From: Planococcus kocurii
Lineage (GTDB): Bacteria; Bacillota; Bacilli; Bacillales_A; Planococcaceae
Assembly: GCF_001465835.2 (NCBI RefSeq)
Contig: NZ_CP013661.2
Location: 1,418,501 to 1,482,500, forward strand
Reading direction: 5' to 3'
Length of the DNA stretch: 64,000 nt
Under the pieces are notes generated by a model. It did no database searches and was not told the DNA's origin. It saw only the letters and a program-made list of their open reading frames with translations. The position numbers were made by a program, and so were the translations under genes. Below are positions 1 through 8,150 of this stretch, in pieces; position 1 is the stretch's first letter, and every line of letters starts with the position of its first letter.

Positions 1-159
1 ACTCGTCTGCAGATTTTCGTACCGGTTAGATGCAACATTGCTATAGATTTTATCAAACTTCGAATCCTTTTCGGCCGGTTCAATTTCTGCTTCAATTTCT
101 TCCGGTTCTATAGGTTGTGAACGTTCTTCTAGTTCTTTTTCTTTTTTATCCTCCATCAT
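1..159 (-). CDS. Hypothetical acidic protein, N-terminal part
   Basis: The reading frame is open from an ATG at 159 to the window edge, so only the first 53 residues are visible. They are very rich in Glu and Lys (MMEDKKEKELEERSQ at the start) and then become mixed (DKIYSNVASNRYENLQ). A good ribosome site, AAAGGAG, lies 9 bases before the ATG. No signal peptide or known motif is visible and I do not recognise the family. The charged start fits a cytoplasmic protein or the cytosolic tail of a membrane protein whose body lies outside the window. Confidence 0.6.
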   Translation of the reverse strand, partial: MMEDKKEKELEERSQPIEPEEIEAEIEPAEKDSKFDKIYSNVASNRYENLQTS

Positions 160-192
160 CGTCAAGCACTCCTTTTTCTAATCCACTTCAAT

Positions 193-672
193 TTATTTAG
201 CAAAAGAAGCCGGCATTACTACTGCCTTGACCTCGCCTGTTGCACATAGCGTTTCACCTGCGAAGACCTCTATCTTCACCTTAAATTTCTTTGGATGAAT
301 TTCTTCGATTTTGCCAACTGCTTTTAAAACAATTCCTTGAGGTGTCGGTTTTAAATAATCAACCTGTAAAGAAGCTGTAACAAAACGTGGCGGTGCTTCC
401 CCACTTCCTGGCTCAAAACCGTTTTTTCGGTGCAGTGCTAACGACGCCGAACCCGTTCCATGACAATCAACCAACGAAGCAATCAATCCTCCGTAAACAA
501 ATCCAGGAATTGCTGTATGTACTTGTTTGGGTCTATATAAAGTAACAGTTTCTTCGCCGTTCCAGGCTGTACGGAATTGATGACCTTCTGTGTTGAGTCT
601 ACCGCAACCATAACACCAGGCAAAGTCTTCTGCATATTCGTCCTGTATTGCCATTATTGAATGATTCTCCAC
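193..672 (-). CDS. PaaI-family hotdog thioesterase
   Basis: A 159-residue protein of the hotdog fold, expected to hydrolyse an acyl-CoA or similar thioester in the cytoplasm; the substrate cannot be read from sequence. The family core is visible as VYGGLIASLVDCHG near residues 59-72, where a Gly-Gly loop leads into the long hotdog helix and the Asp is the likely catalytic residue. A CYGCG motif sits near residues 20-24, as in many Bacillales members. The start is GTG at 672, with AGGGGG 8 bases upstream; an ATG six codons later is possible. It follows the truncated gene at 1-159 on the same strand with a 33-base gap upstream of that gene's start, so co-transcription is likely. Confidence 0.8.
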   Translation of the reverse strand: MENHSIMAIQDEYAEDFAWCYGCGRLNTEGHQFRTAWNGEETVTLYRPKQVHTAIPGFVYGGLIASLVDCHGTGSASLALHRKNGFEPGSGEAPPRFVTASLQVDYLKPTPQGIVLKAVGKIEEIHPKKFKVKIEVFAGETLCATGEVKAVVMPASFAK

Positions 673-1051
673 GACTAATTCCCCCTATTCCTTTTTTAGC
701 ATTGAACATACCTTACATAAACTTTAACTTTTCAAAAGTCTATACAAATAGCCTACACTAAAAAACTGATATTTCAAAATCCAAAGGAAAAAGCATGATC
801 CTTTTCATCAGATCATGCTTTTTCCTTTTTCCATCCCTCGAAAACCCTGAGGGAGTTTTGCACGCGGAAAATCCTATTAAATTCTTTCTACAAACTGTAC
901 ATCTCTGACGAATACGAAACTCTCGTCATTGCAGTTTAGTTACGCTGACTGTCATTCGCCAATAAGGCAATTGCATTCACATCAATATCTCAGTGAATTT
1001 TTCGGTACTGCAGTCAGGCTTTCAAATGCACTTCCACAAAAAACTTACGGC
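673..1051. other. Intergenic stretch with one terminator
   Basis: About 380 bases without a supported gene. It contains the perfect hairpin at 786-825, listed separately. A weak CCCTC/GAGGG pair lies near 836-854. No reading frame, tRNA or promoter here convinces me. Confidence 0.5.
786..830 (+). terminator. Perfect 15-bp hairpin terminator
   Basis: The arms 786-800 and 811-825 are perfectly complementary around a 10-base loop, followed by five T on the plus strand. No plus-strand gene precedes it in the window, so it may serve a minus-strand transcript from the small frame at 1052-1237, or be the relic of a lost gene. Confidence 0.6.
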
Positions 1052-1237
1052 TTACTGTTTGAAACACTTACCGGATAGAAACCTGAATAACGATGGTCCC
1101 TGACAAGAGTAAATATCGTCAGTAAAGCAAATTTCCCGCCAAGGCTGTGCAATTTCTCGTCCGAAGGCGATTCTGGATCGAATCCAGTCGTATTCTTCTG
1201 ACGGTGATTCCGCCTTGTATTTATATAGTACCACCAT
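1052..1237 (-). CDS. Small uncharacterised ORF, 61 codons
   Basis: An isolated 61-residue frame starting MVVLYKYKAESPSEEYDW and ending in a Cys-Phe-Lys-Gln tail. I do not recognise it. Upstream there is only a weak AGGT 14 bases from the ATG, so translation support is poor. The perfect hairpin at 786-825 lies downstream in its direction. It is Arg- and aromatic-rich in the middle and could be the leftover 3' part of an older gene. It is listed because it fills part of a long gap and does not overlap another gene. Confidence 0.25.
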   Translation of the reverse strand: MVVLYKYKAESPSEEYDWIRSRIAFGREIAQPWREICFTDDIYSCQGPSLFRFLSGKCFKQ

Positions 1238-1292
1238 TAATCTATAAATAAACCTACTTTTTAAAATTTTTTAATAAATTCTGAAATTTATT

Positions 1293-1321
1293 TTTACATT
1301 TTTATATTTGCCGATTATACT
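1293..1321 (+). promoter_or_regulatory. Sigma-A type promoter for the M3 peptidase
   Basis: TTTACA at 1293-1298 and TATACT at 1316-1321 are 17 bases apart and each match the consensus at five of six positions. They lie 43 bases before the gene's ATG. Confidence 0.6.
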
Positions 1322-1363
1322 AGTAATTAGTTCGAAATCCGTAATACATAGAGGAGAGATTAT

Positions 1364-3175
1364 ATGGTTACAAGTTTACCCCCGCGTTCAACTATACCCG
1401 TCGAAGAGACATGGGATTTATCCAGTTTATACAACAGCTCTGACAATTTCAATCTGGCCTTAGAAAGTCTCGAGCAAGAAGCCGAAGATCTAAACCAAAA
1501 ATTCCAAGGGCAAATTGTCAATGCGTCTACTATCATTTTAGTGTTAACAGACTACATGGCTTTTCTAGAAAAGTTAGTATTGTTAAGCACTCATGCAAAT
1601 TTGTCAGCCAGCACAGATCAAACAGACGATAAGGCTCAGCTGCAATCTAGTAAGTTTGGCGCAGCTGCCGCTAAAATTGGCAGCACACTTTCTTTTATTA
1701 CTAGCGAACTTCTCACTTTGCCGAAAGAAACAGTAGAGCAAGCAATAGAAGAATCAGCAGAATTTAACGTATTTCTTAAAAAACTTCTCCGAAAAAAACC
1801 TTATCAACTGCATCCAGAAGCAGAAAAAAGCTTGGCCGCTTACTCATCGACATTTAACGCACCTTATGGCCTTTACAATACAACAAAAATGGTCGATATG
1901 AACTTTGAGGATTTTGAAGTAAACGGTCAACAGTATCCACTTAGCTATGTCTCTTTCGAAGGGGATTGGGAAGCAGAACCGGATACAGAAATTCGTCGTG
2001 CAGCATTTGACGCTTTTTCAAAAAAACTAAAAGACTATCAGCATACGACGGCTAAAACTTACGATATACAATTGCAGACGGAAAAAACAACAGCAGATTT
2101 ACGTGGTTATGACAGTATTTTTGACTACCTTCTTTTTAACCAAGAAGTAAATCGCTCTCTTTATGATCGCCAAATTGATTTAATCACAAAGGAACTTGCA
2201 CCTCATATGCAAAAATACGCCAAACTATTGCAGAAAGTCCATGGACTGGATCGGATGACTTTCGCCGATTTGAAAATTTCGTTAGATCCGAGCTACGAAC
2301 CCGAAATTACGGTTGAAGAATCCAAACAATATATCGATGATGCTCTTGCCATTATGGGTCCGGATTATATTGAAATGGTCGATCGCTCTTATTCTGAAAG
2401 ATGGATCGACTTTGCCCAAAACAAAGGGAAATCTACCGGCGCTTTCTGTTCGAGCCCTTACGGAAATCATCCCTATATTTTAATTTCTTGGACTGGTCGC
2501 ATGAACGAAGTCTTTGTGCTGGCTCACGAACTTGGCCACGCGGGTCACTTCTATAATGCCAACCGAGAGCAGAACATTCTTAATGCCCGGCCGTCTCTTT
2601 ATTTTATCGAAGCACCTTCTACAATGAATGAAATGCTTGTCGCTAATCATTTATTGAAAAATTCGGGAGACCTGAAATTTAAACGCTGGGTAATTTCATC
2701 AATCGTCGCTAGAACCTATTATCATAACTTCGTTACACACTTACTTGAAGCTGCTTATCAGCGCAAAGTGTATGAACGGATTGATGCGGGGCAAAGCGTC
2801 AATGCGGGAATTCTGAATACGATTAAACGCAGTGTTCTGGAAGAATTCTGGGGAGATGCTGTCGACATTACAGATGGCGCTGAATTGACGTGGATGCGTC
2901 AGCCTCACTACTACCTCGGCTTATATCCGTACACTTACAGCGCGGGATTGACCATTTCCACTCAAGTATCCAAGCGAATTCTAAATGAAGGACAACCAGC
3001 CGTAGATGAATGGTTGGAAGTTTTAAAAGCCGGCGGCACTAAATCACCAGTAGAACTTGCACAGATGGCTGGAGTCGATATCACGACAGAACAACCATTA
3101 CGCGACACGATTTCCTATATCGGAGAATTGGTTGACGAACTCGTCCGTCTTACTAACGAAATCGAAGCGGAATAA
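1364..3175 (+). CDS. pepF: M3B family oligoendopeptidase (PepF-like)
   Basis: A 603-residue cytoplasmic zinc peptidase that cleaves short peptides. The zinc site is visible: HELGH at residues 388-392 gives two His ligands and the catalytic Glu, and Glu416 in the following EAPSTMNE segment is the expected third ligand. The length is normal for PepF. There is no signal peptide. The ATG has a GAGGAGAG ribosome site and an upstream promoter at 1293-1321. The gene stands alone; one base after its stop codon a cluster of structured repeats begins. The family assignment is secure; whether it is the main PepF or a paralogue cannot be told from this window. Confidence 0.92.
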   Translation: MVTSLPPRSTIPVEETWDLSSLYNSSDNFNLALESLEQEAEDLNQKFQGQIVNASTIILVLTDYMAFLEKLVLLSTHANLSASTDQTDDKAQLQSSKFGAAAAKIGSTLSFITSELLTLPKETVEQAIEESAEFNVFLKKLLRKKPYQLHPEAEKSLAAYSSTFNAPYGLYNTTKMVDMNFEDFEVNGQQYPLSYVSFEGDWEAEPDTEIRRAAFDAFSKKLKDYQHTTAKTYDIQLQTEKTTADLRGYDSIFDYLLFNQEVNRSLYDRQIDLITKELAPHMQKYAKLLQKVHGLDRMTFADLKISLDPSYEPEITVEESKQYIDDALAIMGPDYIEMVDRSYSERWIDFAQNKGKSTGAFCSSPYGNHPYILISWTGRMNEVFVLAHELGHAGHFYNANREQNILNARPSLYFIEAPSTMNEMLVANHLLKNSGDLKFKRWVISSIVARTYYHNFVTHLLEAAYQRKVYERIDAGQSVNAGILNTIKRSVLEEFWGDAVDITDGAELTWMRQPHYYLGLYPYTYSAGLTISTQVSKRILNEGQPAVDEWLEVLKAGGTKSPVELAQMAGVDITTEQPLRDTISYIGELVDELVRLTNEIEAE

Positions 3176-3176
3176 C

Positions 3177-3295
3177 GAAAAGCGTAAGCGCCCGTGTAGA
3201 TTCGACGGGCATAAGACAAACCGGCGAAGCGGCGCACTTTGCCGCACAGCTGGGTTGGCTTATGTCCCTAGAATCTGGGCGCTGGAGTCTGGACA
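3177..3295 (+). repeat. Nested-hairpin repeat, copy 1 (119 bp)
   Basis: The unit begins GAAAAGCGTAAGCGCC and ends GGCGCTGGAGTCTGGACA. It can fold as three nested stems: an outer stem AGCGCCC (3187-3193) with GGGCGCT (3277-3283); a middle stem GGGCATAAG (3207-3215) with CTTATGTCCC (3259-3268), with one bulged base; and an inner stem GCGGC (3229-3233) with GCCGC (3241-3245). It starts one base after the pepF stop codon, in the same orientation as pepF. It is much richer in GC than its surroundings. Confidence 0.85.
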
Positions 3296-3297
3296 TA

Positions 3298-3418
3298 GAA
3301 AAGCGCAAGCGCCCGTGTAGGTTCGACAAGCGCTGGAAGCTTGGGCAGTCATGGCGTTTTTCAGCCATTAGTGGCCAAGCTGAAGCGACTCGAGGGGCTG
3401 GGCGCTGGAGTCTGGACA
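3298..3418 (+). repeat. Nested-hairpin repeat, copy 2 with a different core
   Basis: The ends match copies 1 and 3 (GAAAAGCGCAAGCGCCC at the start, GGGCGCTGGAGTCTGGACA at the end) but the middle of about 75 bases is unrelated. The replaced middle still forms nested stems: AGCTTGG with CCAAGCT, and ATGGC with GCCAT around a T-rich loop. The overall architecture is kept while the sequence is not. Confidence 0.8.
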
Positions 3419-3422
3419 ATAA

Positions 3423-3541
3423 GAAAAGCGCAAGCGCCCGTGTAGGTTCGACGGGCATAAGACAAACCGGCGAAGCGGCGCACTTTGCCGCACAGCTGGG
3501 TTGGCTTATGACCCTAGAATCTGGGCGCTGGAGTCTGGACA
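3423..3541 (+). repeat. Nested-hairpin repeat, copy 3
   Basis: This unit is nearly identical to copy 1 over 119 bases, with only a few substitutions (for example GTAGG for GTAGA and ATGACC for ATGTCC). The same three nested stems can form. Confidence 0.85.
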
Positions 3542-3542
3542 C

Positions 3543-3560
3543 AAAAAAGCGCAAGCGCCC
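3543..3560 (+). repeat. Truncated fourth copy of the nested-hairpin repeat
   Basis: Only the first part of the unit, AAAAAAGCGCAAGCGCCC, is present before the sequence runs into the shared terminator at 3572-3608. Confidence 0.7.
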
Positions 3561-3571
3561 CAAAGTCTAAA

Positions 3572-3608
3572 AAAGAGCCTTACGCAAAGTAGCTGCGTAA
3601 GGCTCTTT
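3572..3608. terminator. Bidirectional terminator between pepF/repeats and the NCS2 permease
   Basis: A perfect 15-bp stem (3572-3586 with 3594-3608), a 7-base loop, and A and T runs on opposite sides, so it can stop transcription from both convergent genes. Confidence 0.85.
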
Positions 3609-3614
3609 CCATTT

Positions 3615-4895
3615 TCATTTTTTCTGCCACAATAATAGCTGCTCTACAGCAATGGCGATAATGGTACCGGTGATTAAACCATTTGATAACGTAGCTGCCA
3701 CAACAGAAGGCAAGTTCGCCATGCTTTCAGTCGGTACAAACATGATGCCAACACCGCTCATCAGACCAAAAGCTACTACTTTATAAGCACGCTGTTTATT
3801 TGTTTCATATTCTAGTTCAATAAAGGCCATTTCCACCATTTTGGTGAATACTGCAAAAATGACAGCGTACGCTACCGGCGCTGGCAGCGAAGCAAGAATT
3901 GCCATGATATCCGGAAAAAAACTAATCAACACAACAATCACACCGCCAAAGATAAAAGGCTTTAGCGCTGGTGTTTTCGTGGCACTAACAAACCCAGCCG
4001 CTCCAGAAATAGGTACAGGTCCAATTGAAGAAAATAATCCAGCAATAATATGATTGATTCCTGATGCTACGGATGCTTGCTTAATACGATCGGGTACCTC
4101 AATTGAAAAAGAATTCTTCAAAACACTCTCCATCACACGAATTGATGCCATCATATTGGCAATCAGCAAAATCGTCAAAAACAAGGCTGTGACGAACATC
4201 CCACTATCCCAAATCAACGGTCCAAAAACTAACATTTCCGGCATGGAAATTAAGTCACTAGTGGTGTTTTCAGCTTCTGGCAATTTGCCAATCACCCAGA
4301 AAATCAACCAACCTGCAGCAATTGCAAACAAAACAGAATAACGGCTAACCCAAGCTGCTTTGTGATTCATAAAAAAGAAAGTCAATACGATGATCACAAT
4401 ACTGCCTATTAGTACGACCCCATCCACTGGGTCGCCTTCTGAAACGATTCCAAATAGGCCAGTCAAAATCGACTCACTAATTTGAAGCACCAACAATAAT
4501 AAGTAAACAAAAGTAATGGTTGGTGTAAAGAGGACTTTCAGCTTATCAACTAAGCCTGTATAAGCAAACACAATAAACAAAACACCACTGTATAATAAGC
4601 CGCTTTGCAACGCTTGGAGAGATGCTTCCATAGTTGAATATAGTATTCCAACCAAACTCGCATAAACAATGAAAACTCCCCACCATAACCCGGCCGGTCC
4701 TTCATTAATTGGCACTCGGTGCCCGATAAACGCTTGTACTAAACAAGCAATTCCGAGTACGAATATAGTTCGTTGCACAAATAATGCCGCATCTGTCGTG
4801 TCCATACCGAAGATGCCGGTAATTGCGACTGGTGCTGCAATGGAAGAGGCGATCAGGAAAACCGCCCATTGCACTCCACCAAAAATATTTTTCAT
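3615..4895 (-). CDS. NCS2-family purine/pyrimidine permease
   Basis: A 426-residue inner-membrane protein with about 12-14 hydrophobic segments, of the nucleobase:cation symporter-2 family (uracil, xanthine, uric acid and related bases). The family segment VPISGAAGFVSATKT, near two thirds of the chain, corresponds to the substrate-site half-helix region. I place the start at the ATG at 4895 (MKNIFGGVQW), which has GTGGAG 9 bases upstream; a longer frame to 4943 begins with an unsupported GTG. No salvage enzyme is adjacent, so the substrate is unknown. A terminator lies just upstream (4963-4992), so it has its own promoter or reads through. It differs clearly from the xpt-linked permease at 31-32 kb. 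Confidence 0.85.
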   Translation of the reverse strand: MKNIFGGVQWAVFLIASSIAAPVAITGIFGMDTTDAALFVQRTIFVLGIACLVQAFIGHRVPINEGPAGLWWGVFIVYASLVGILYSTMEASLQALQSGLLYSGVLFIVFAYTGLVDKLKVLFTPTITFVYLLLLVLQISESILTGLFGIVSEGDPVDGVVLIGSIVIIVLTFFFMNHKAAWVSRYSVLFAIAAGWLIFWVIGKLPEAENTTSDLISMPEMLVFGPLIWDSGMFVTALFLTILLIANMMASIRVMESVLKNSFSIEVPDRIKQASVASGINHIIAGLFSSIGPVPISGAAGFVSATKTPALKPFIFGGVIVVLISFFPDIMAILASLPAPVAYAVIFAVFTKMVEMAFIELEYETNKQRAYKVVAFGLMSGVGIMFVPTESMANLPSVVAATLSNGLITGTIIAIAVEQLLLWQKK

Positions 4896-4962
4896 AATCA
4901 ATTTCTCCACTTCTTGGCTGTTATCAATGATTACAGTATACACCTATTGAAACATAAAAAAA

Positions 4963-4992
4963 ACGAAGTCCTGACAGTTGTCAGGACTTCGT
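4963..4992 (-). terminator. Terminator after the small membrane protein gene
   Basis: A 14-bp inverted repeat (4963-4976 with 4979-4992), with A and T runs on both sides. It overlaps the stop codon at 4981-4983 of the upstream gene. Confidence 0.75.
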
Positions 4993-5250
4993 TTTTTTAT
5001 GTGCTGCTTTTTTTTCGTTCGCTATGCGTACCGCTTCTTGTGGATCTACGACATCTTGATCTGATTTTCCAGCGTCAAAACCATCTTTATATACTGCCGG
5101 ATAACCTTGTTCTTCCAGTTGTTTCACTTGTTTACGAGAAGCTTTAACTAATAACCGAACAATCAGCACGGACAAAATAAATATAATAACGACAGAAATA
5201 ATCCCAGGGATGTATTCCGATTTGTCTTCAGGAAAATATAAAAAATCCAT
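4981..5250 (-). CDS. Small single-span membrane protein, function unknown
   Basis: An 89-residue protein with one strong hydrophobic helix near residues 14-34 (PGIISVVIIFILSVLIVRLL), then a basic and charged tail ending in Lys-rich sequence (KKAAHKKTKS). This fits a membrane-anchored protein with a cytosolic tail. The ATG at 5250 is preferred because an AGGTGG element lies 11 bases upstream; a GTG at 5265 lies inside that element. I do not recognise a family. Its terminator overlaps its stop codon. Confidence 0.6.
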   Translation of the reverse strand: MDFLYFPEDKSEYIPGIISVVIIFILSVLIVRLLVKASRKQVKQLEEQGYPAVYKDGFDAGKSDQDVVDPQEAVRIANEKKAAHKKTKS

Positions 5251-5376
5251 TGTATTGATTCCCACCTTTAAACCTCAAGTTTCATCTTATTATACATGAT
5301 TCATAAGGCTATTCTTTTACGGAACGTGAACATTTCATGGCAAGTTCTTTTGATCCTCCAAGAGTTTCATACTAAT

Positions 5377-5410
5377 GAAAAAGCCGACTTCACGTGAAAT
5401 CGACTTTTTC
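5377..5410 (-). terminator. Terminator after the NAD(P)-binding gene
   Basis: The stem GAAAAAGCCGA (5377-5387) with TCGACTTTTTC (5400-5410), including one G-T pair, lies seven bases beyond the stop of the gene at 5417-6058. Confidence 0.7.
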
Positions 5411-5416
5411 AGGCTA

Positions 5417-6058
5417 TTAATGATTTTCAGAAACCACAGTAAATCGCTTGTTTTCATGTTCACCGCTTTCGATTTCATCAACTACGGCAATTGCATAGTC
5501 AGCATAGCTAATATAGCTTTTGCCTTTACGGTTAACAATAAACCCATCGTCGCCTTTTTGGTAACGACCTGTACGGCGTCCATCGGGATCGAAAAATGCC
5601 GCGGGACTTAAAAATGTCCACCGAACTCCCTCTGACGCTTCTAAATCGGCTAGATTCTGCGCTTGTCCTCTCGCGATTGATTTAAAAGCTTCAGGAAACT
5701 CAGGGGTTTCAACCAAGCGAGTTGTCCGCGCTTCATCAACGAACAAACTACCGGCGCCTCCCACTACGATCAAACGAGTTCCTTGAGTTTTTTTCAATGC
5801 TTCTATTAAAATTCTTCCAGCTTCAATGTGCTGCTTAGCCTTTTCGGGTGGAACACCAAATGCATTAACTACAACATCGAATGGCGACAAATCTGCTGCC
5901 GTTAAACTGAAGACGTCCTTTTCAATCACTGACACGTCTGGGTTTTCGACTTTCTGTGAATTTCTGACGATGGCTGTTACTTCGTGACGTCTTTTTAACG
6001 TTTCTTTTAAAATCAGATTGCCCGCTTTTCCTGTAGCTCCGATAATTCCTATTTTCAT
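5417..6058 (-). CDS. NAD(P)-binding oxidoreductase, NmrA/YwnB-like
   Basis: A 213-residue Rossmann-fold protein of the atypical SDR group. The nucleotide motif GATGKAG is at residues 8-14. The region around VVVNAFGVPP and LIVVGGAGSLFVDE matches the NAD(P)H-binding proteins often annotated as YwnB-like. The classical SDR Tyr-x-x-x-Lys is not evident, so it could be an enzyme, such as a flavin- or quinone-linked reductase, or a redox sensor. The start has GGAGGAGAGGT just upstream. It is a single gene ending at its own terminator. Confidence 0.8.
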   Translation of the reverse strand: MKIGIIGATGKAGNLILKETLKRRHEVTAIVRNSQKVENPDVSVIEKDVFSLTAADLSPFDVVVNAFGVPPEKAKQHIEAGRILIEALKKTQGTRLIVVGGAGSLFVDEARTTRLVETPEFPEAFKSIARGQAQNLADLEASEGVRWTFLSPAAFFDPDGRRTGRYQKGDDGFIVNRKGKSYISYADYAIAVVDEIESGEHENKRFTVVSENH

Positions 6059-6172
6059 TTACCTCTCCTCCAGTCTCTATTCCCTATATAGAAAACAATA
6101 GAATCCGTTTGCACTGCTTTAGCAGATTTTTGTCAGACTCTTCAACGAGCTATTGAGTGGTTCACTGGAAAT

Positions 6173-7195
6173 TTATACAGTAGCAACAGTAAAGCGATTT
6201 GCGGCTTGTTTGAGAATTTCAAACGAGCGTTTTCTTTTCTCCTGATCGTAGATATAAGAAACCGCAATTACTTCATCGATCTGCAAGTCGGCTACAAACG
6301 TTCCCAAACGCTCGCTTATCGTTTCTTCATCACCTTTGAACGTGTATTGCGACATTCCCCGCACCATCATTTCCTCGCGGTAACTCCATTGTCCGTCCAT
6401 CGTATCAAGTGGCGGCTTCAATAAATTCTTACTACCTCTTACGACATTCAAATAAAATTGATCAGCAGACGTTGATAAAATTTCAGCTTCCTGATTGGAG
6501 TCAGCTCCGATAACGTTGACGCAAACCATCACATACGGTTCAGCCAAGTATTCAGAAGGTTGGAAGCCGTTGCGGTAAATTTGTAAGGCTTGTTCTAGTT
6601 GTTGCGGTGCAAAATGAGCTGCAAATACGTATGGCAGACCAAGACGTGCTGCAAGCTGTGCACTAGAAGTACTAGAACCTAAGATGTAAATCGGTACTCC
6701 CGTTCCTACGCCTGGATGCGCCCGGACAGGATCTTGTTCTTCAAGAGAGTTTAAATAGCTTTGCAATTCGACAACATCTTGCGGAAAAGCAAATGCCGTT
6801 TCTTGCGTCGTTCTGCGGAGCGCATGCGCCGTCTGCATGTCTGTACCTGGTGCTCTGCCAAGACCGAGGTTTAAACGGCCTGGATGCATCGTTTCTAAAG
6901 TTCCAAATTGCTCTGCGACAACCAATGGCGTATGGTTAGGTAGCATAATGCCACCCGAACCTACTTGAATAGATTCGGTGTTTTCAAGCACTTTAGAAAT
7001 CAATATTGCTGTAGCAGAACTTGCTAGTGTAGCTGTATTGTGGTGCTCAGAAAGCCAGAATCTACTGTATCCTAGTTTTTCTACGTACTGGGCAATCGTG
7101 ACCATTTCATCTAATGCATCTTTTGTCGTTCCGCCTTCACGAACTGGAACTAAATCCAGAACGGAAATTGGAACCGAATCTATAGGTTGTGTCAT
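6173..7195 (-). CDS. LLM-class flavin-dependent oxidoreductase
   Basis: A 340-residue luciferase-like monooxygenase of the bacterial TIM-barrel family that uses reduced flavin; the substrate is not known. Visible family segments are [13 protein letters not shown] (near residues 40-52), the [10 protein letters not shown] strand-loop, and [10 protein letters not shown], which is typical of the MsnO8-like subgroup. I place the start at the ATG at 7195 because GAAAGGAAG lies 7 bases upstream; a TTG two codons earlier is less well placed. It stands alone between two unrelated oxidoreductase or hydrolase genes on the same strand. Confidence 0.88.
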   Translation of the reverse strand: MTQPIDSVPISVLDLVPVREGGTTKDALDEMVTIAQYVEKLGYSRFWLSEHHNTATLASSATAILISKVLENTESIQVGSGGIMLPNHTPLVVAEQFGTLETMHPGRLNLGLGRAPGTDMQTAHALRRTTQETAFAFPQDVVELQSYLNSLEEQDPVRAHPGVGTGVPIYILGSSTSSAQLAARLGLPYVFAAHFAPQQLEQALQIYRNGFQPSEYLAEPYVMVCVNVIGADSNQEAEILSTSADQFYLNVVRGSKNLLKPPLDTMDGQWSYREEMMVRGMSQYTFKGDEETISERLGTFVADLQIDEVIAVSYIYDQEKRKRSFEILKQAANRFTVATV

Positions 7196-7293
7196 CGTCA
7201 AACTTCCTTTCAGCTTTCGTATGCTTTAAGGATAGAAGTAAACTAGCTAGCACACAAACTATCTGCCTGCTGCTAGCTTATGTCAGCTGAGAG

Positions 7294-8028
7294 TCAAATC
7301 ATATATTTTTTGCCGATCTTTGCAAACTCAACTTCGCCAGTATAGCTAGACTTAGCCGCTTGCAAAATCTCGGCTAAGTCTCCGTATTGAGGTAAGTGTG
7401 TTAGTAGCAGTTGCTTAACCCCTGCCTGTTCCGCCAACTCTCCTGCTTGTTTGCCACTCAAATGTCCTTGAATGATACCGACGTATTTCTCATAGAGATT
7501 CGATTCAGCAACTAACAGATCAGCTTCTCGAGCAAAATCCAGTAACTCATGCTTCCAGCCGGTATCTGCAGTAAATACAGCTGTCCGACCGTTTGCAGTG
7601 AATTTTATAGCTAGGCAATAAACAGGGTGAACTGTTTCACAAAATGACACTTGCCACGGTCCGAGTTCCATTGTTTCCGAAGCTTGTATCGCACGCCCTT
7701 CTGTCACCCCTTTATAGGAAAGCTTGCTAAATTCTTCTGAATCTTTGTCATGTGCATAAATTAACAAAGGCGTTTGCCATTCCTTTAACTGCATACCTAC
7801 CATAGCCGCATGTTGAAGTACACCAATATCGGCAATGTGATCTGGGTGATAATGGCTAATAATTACAGCATTCAACTCACGTAACTCTGTGTAATTCTGT
7901 ACGGCTGCTATTACTCCACTGCCGCAATCAACCAAACAGCGAAACCCCTCTTGTTCAATCAAAAATGCCGAAGTCGCTTCATTTTTATTGGGGTAGCCTC
8001 CCCAAATTCCAATCGGTATGATCTTCAA
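7294..8028 (-). CDS. yhfI: MBL-fold metallohydrolase, YhfI-like
   Basis: A 244-residue metallo-beta-lactamase-fold hydrolase with the metal motif HYHPDH at residues 59-64 and later TADTGW and LLLTHLP segments that supply the remaining metal ligands. The fold and length match Bacillus YhfI, a RNase Z-like relative without known substrate. The start is a TTG at 8028, with AGGGAG 7 bases upstream; this gives exactly the family's usual N-terminus (MKIIPIGIWGG) and length, whereas the longer frame to 8049 would add seven residues without a ribosome site. It has no signal peptide and is probably cytoplasmic. Confidence 0.85.
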   Translation of the reverse strand: MKIIPIGIWGGYPNKNEATSAFLIEQEGFRCLVDCGSGVIAAVQNYTELRELNAVIISHYHPDHIADIGVLQHAAMVGMQLKEWQTPLLIYAHDKDSEEFSKLSYKGVTEGRAIQASETMELGPWQVSFCETVHPVYCLAIKFTANGRTAVFTADTGWKHELLDFAREADLLVAESNLYEKYVGIIQGHLSGKQAGELAEQAGVKQLLLTHLPQYGDLAEILQAAKSSYTGEVEFAKIGKKYMI

Positions 8029-8086
8029 AAAATCACTCCCTAGCTTCAATTTCTTTCAGTATAACTGATTTGTCACACATCCTTTT

Positions 8087-8112
8087 GTTTAACCCCTCTT
8101 GCATCGTGGTAT
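8087..8112 (+). promoter_or_regulatory. Sigma-B-like promoter of yflT
   Basis: GTTTAA at 8087-8092, a 14-base spacer and TGGTAT at 8107-8112. The -35 is a perfect match and the -10 is five of six to the general stress sigma-B consensus (GTTTAA, GGGTAT). It lies about 40 bases before the TTG start of a general stress family gene. Confidence 0.7.
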
Positions 8113-8150
8113 ATATACTACTAAGTTAGAAATTATTTGGAGGGATTACA

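Noticed and set aside
3177-3560. CRISPR array
   Set aside because: The units are 119-121 bases, abut each other with almost no spacers, and no cas gene is near.
3057-3570. Open frames on both strands over the repeat cluster (87, 102 and 136 codons)
   Set aside because: They are repeats read as protein. The same units translate in several frames on both strands, and the sequence is better explained by paired stems.
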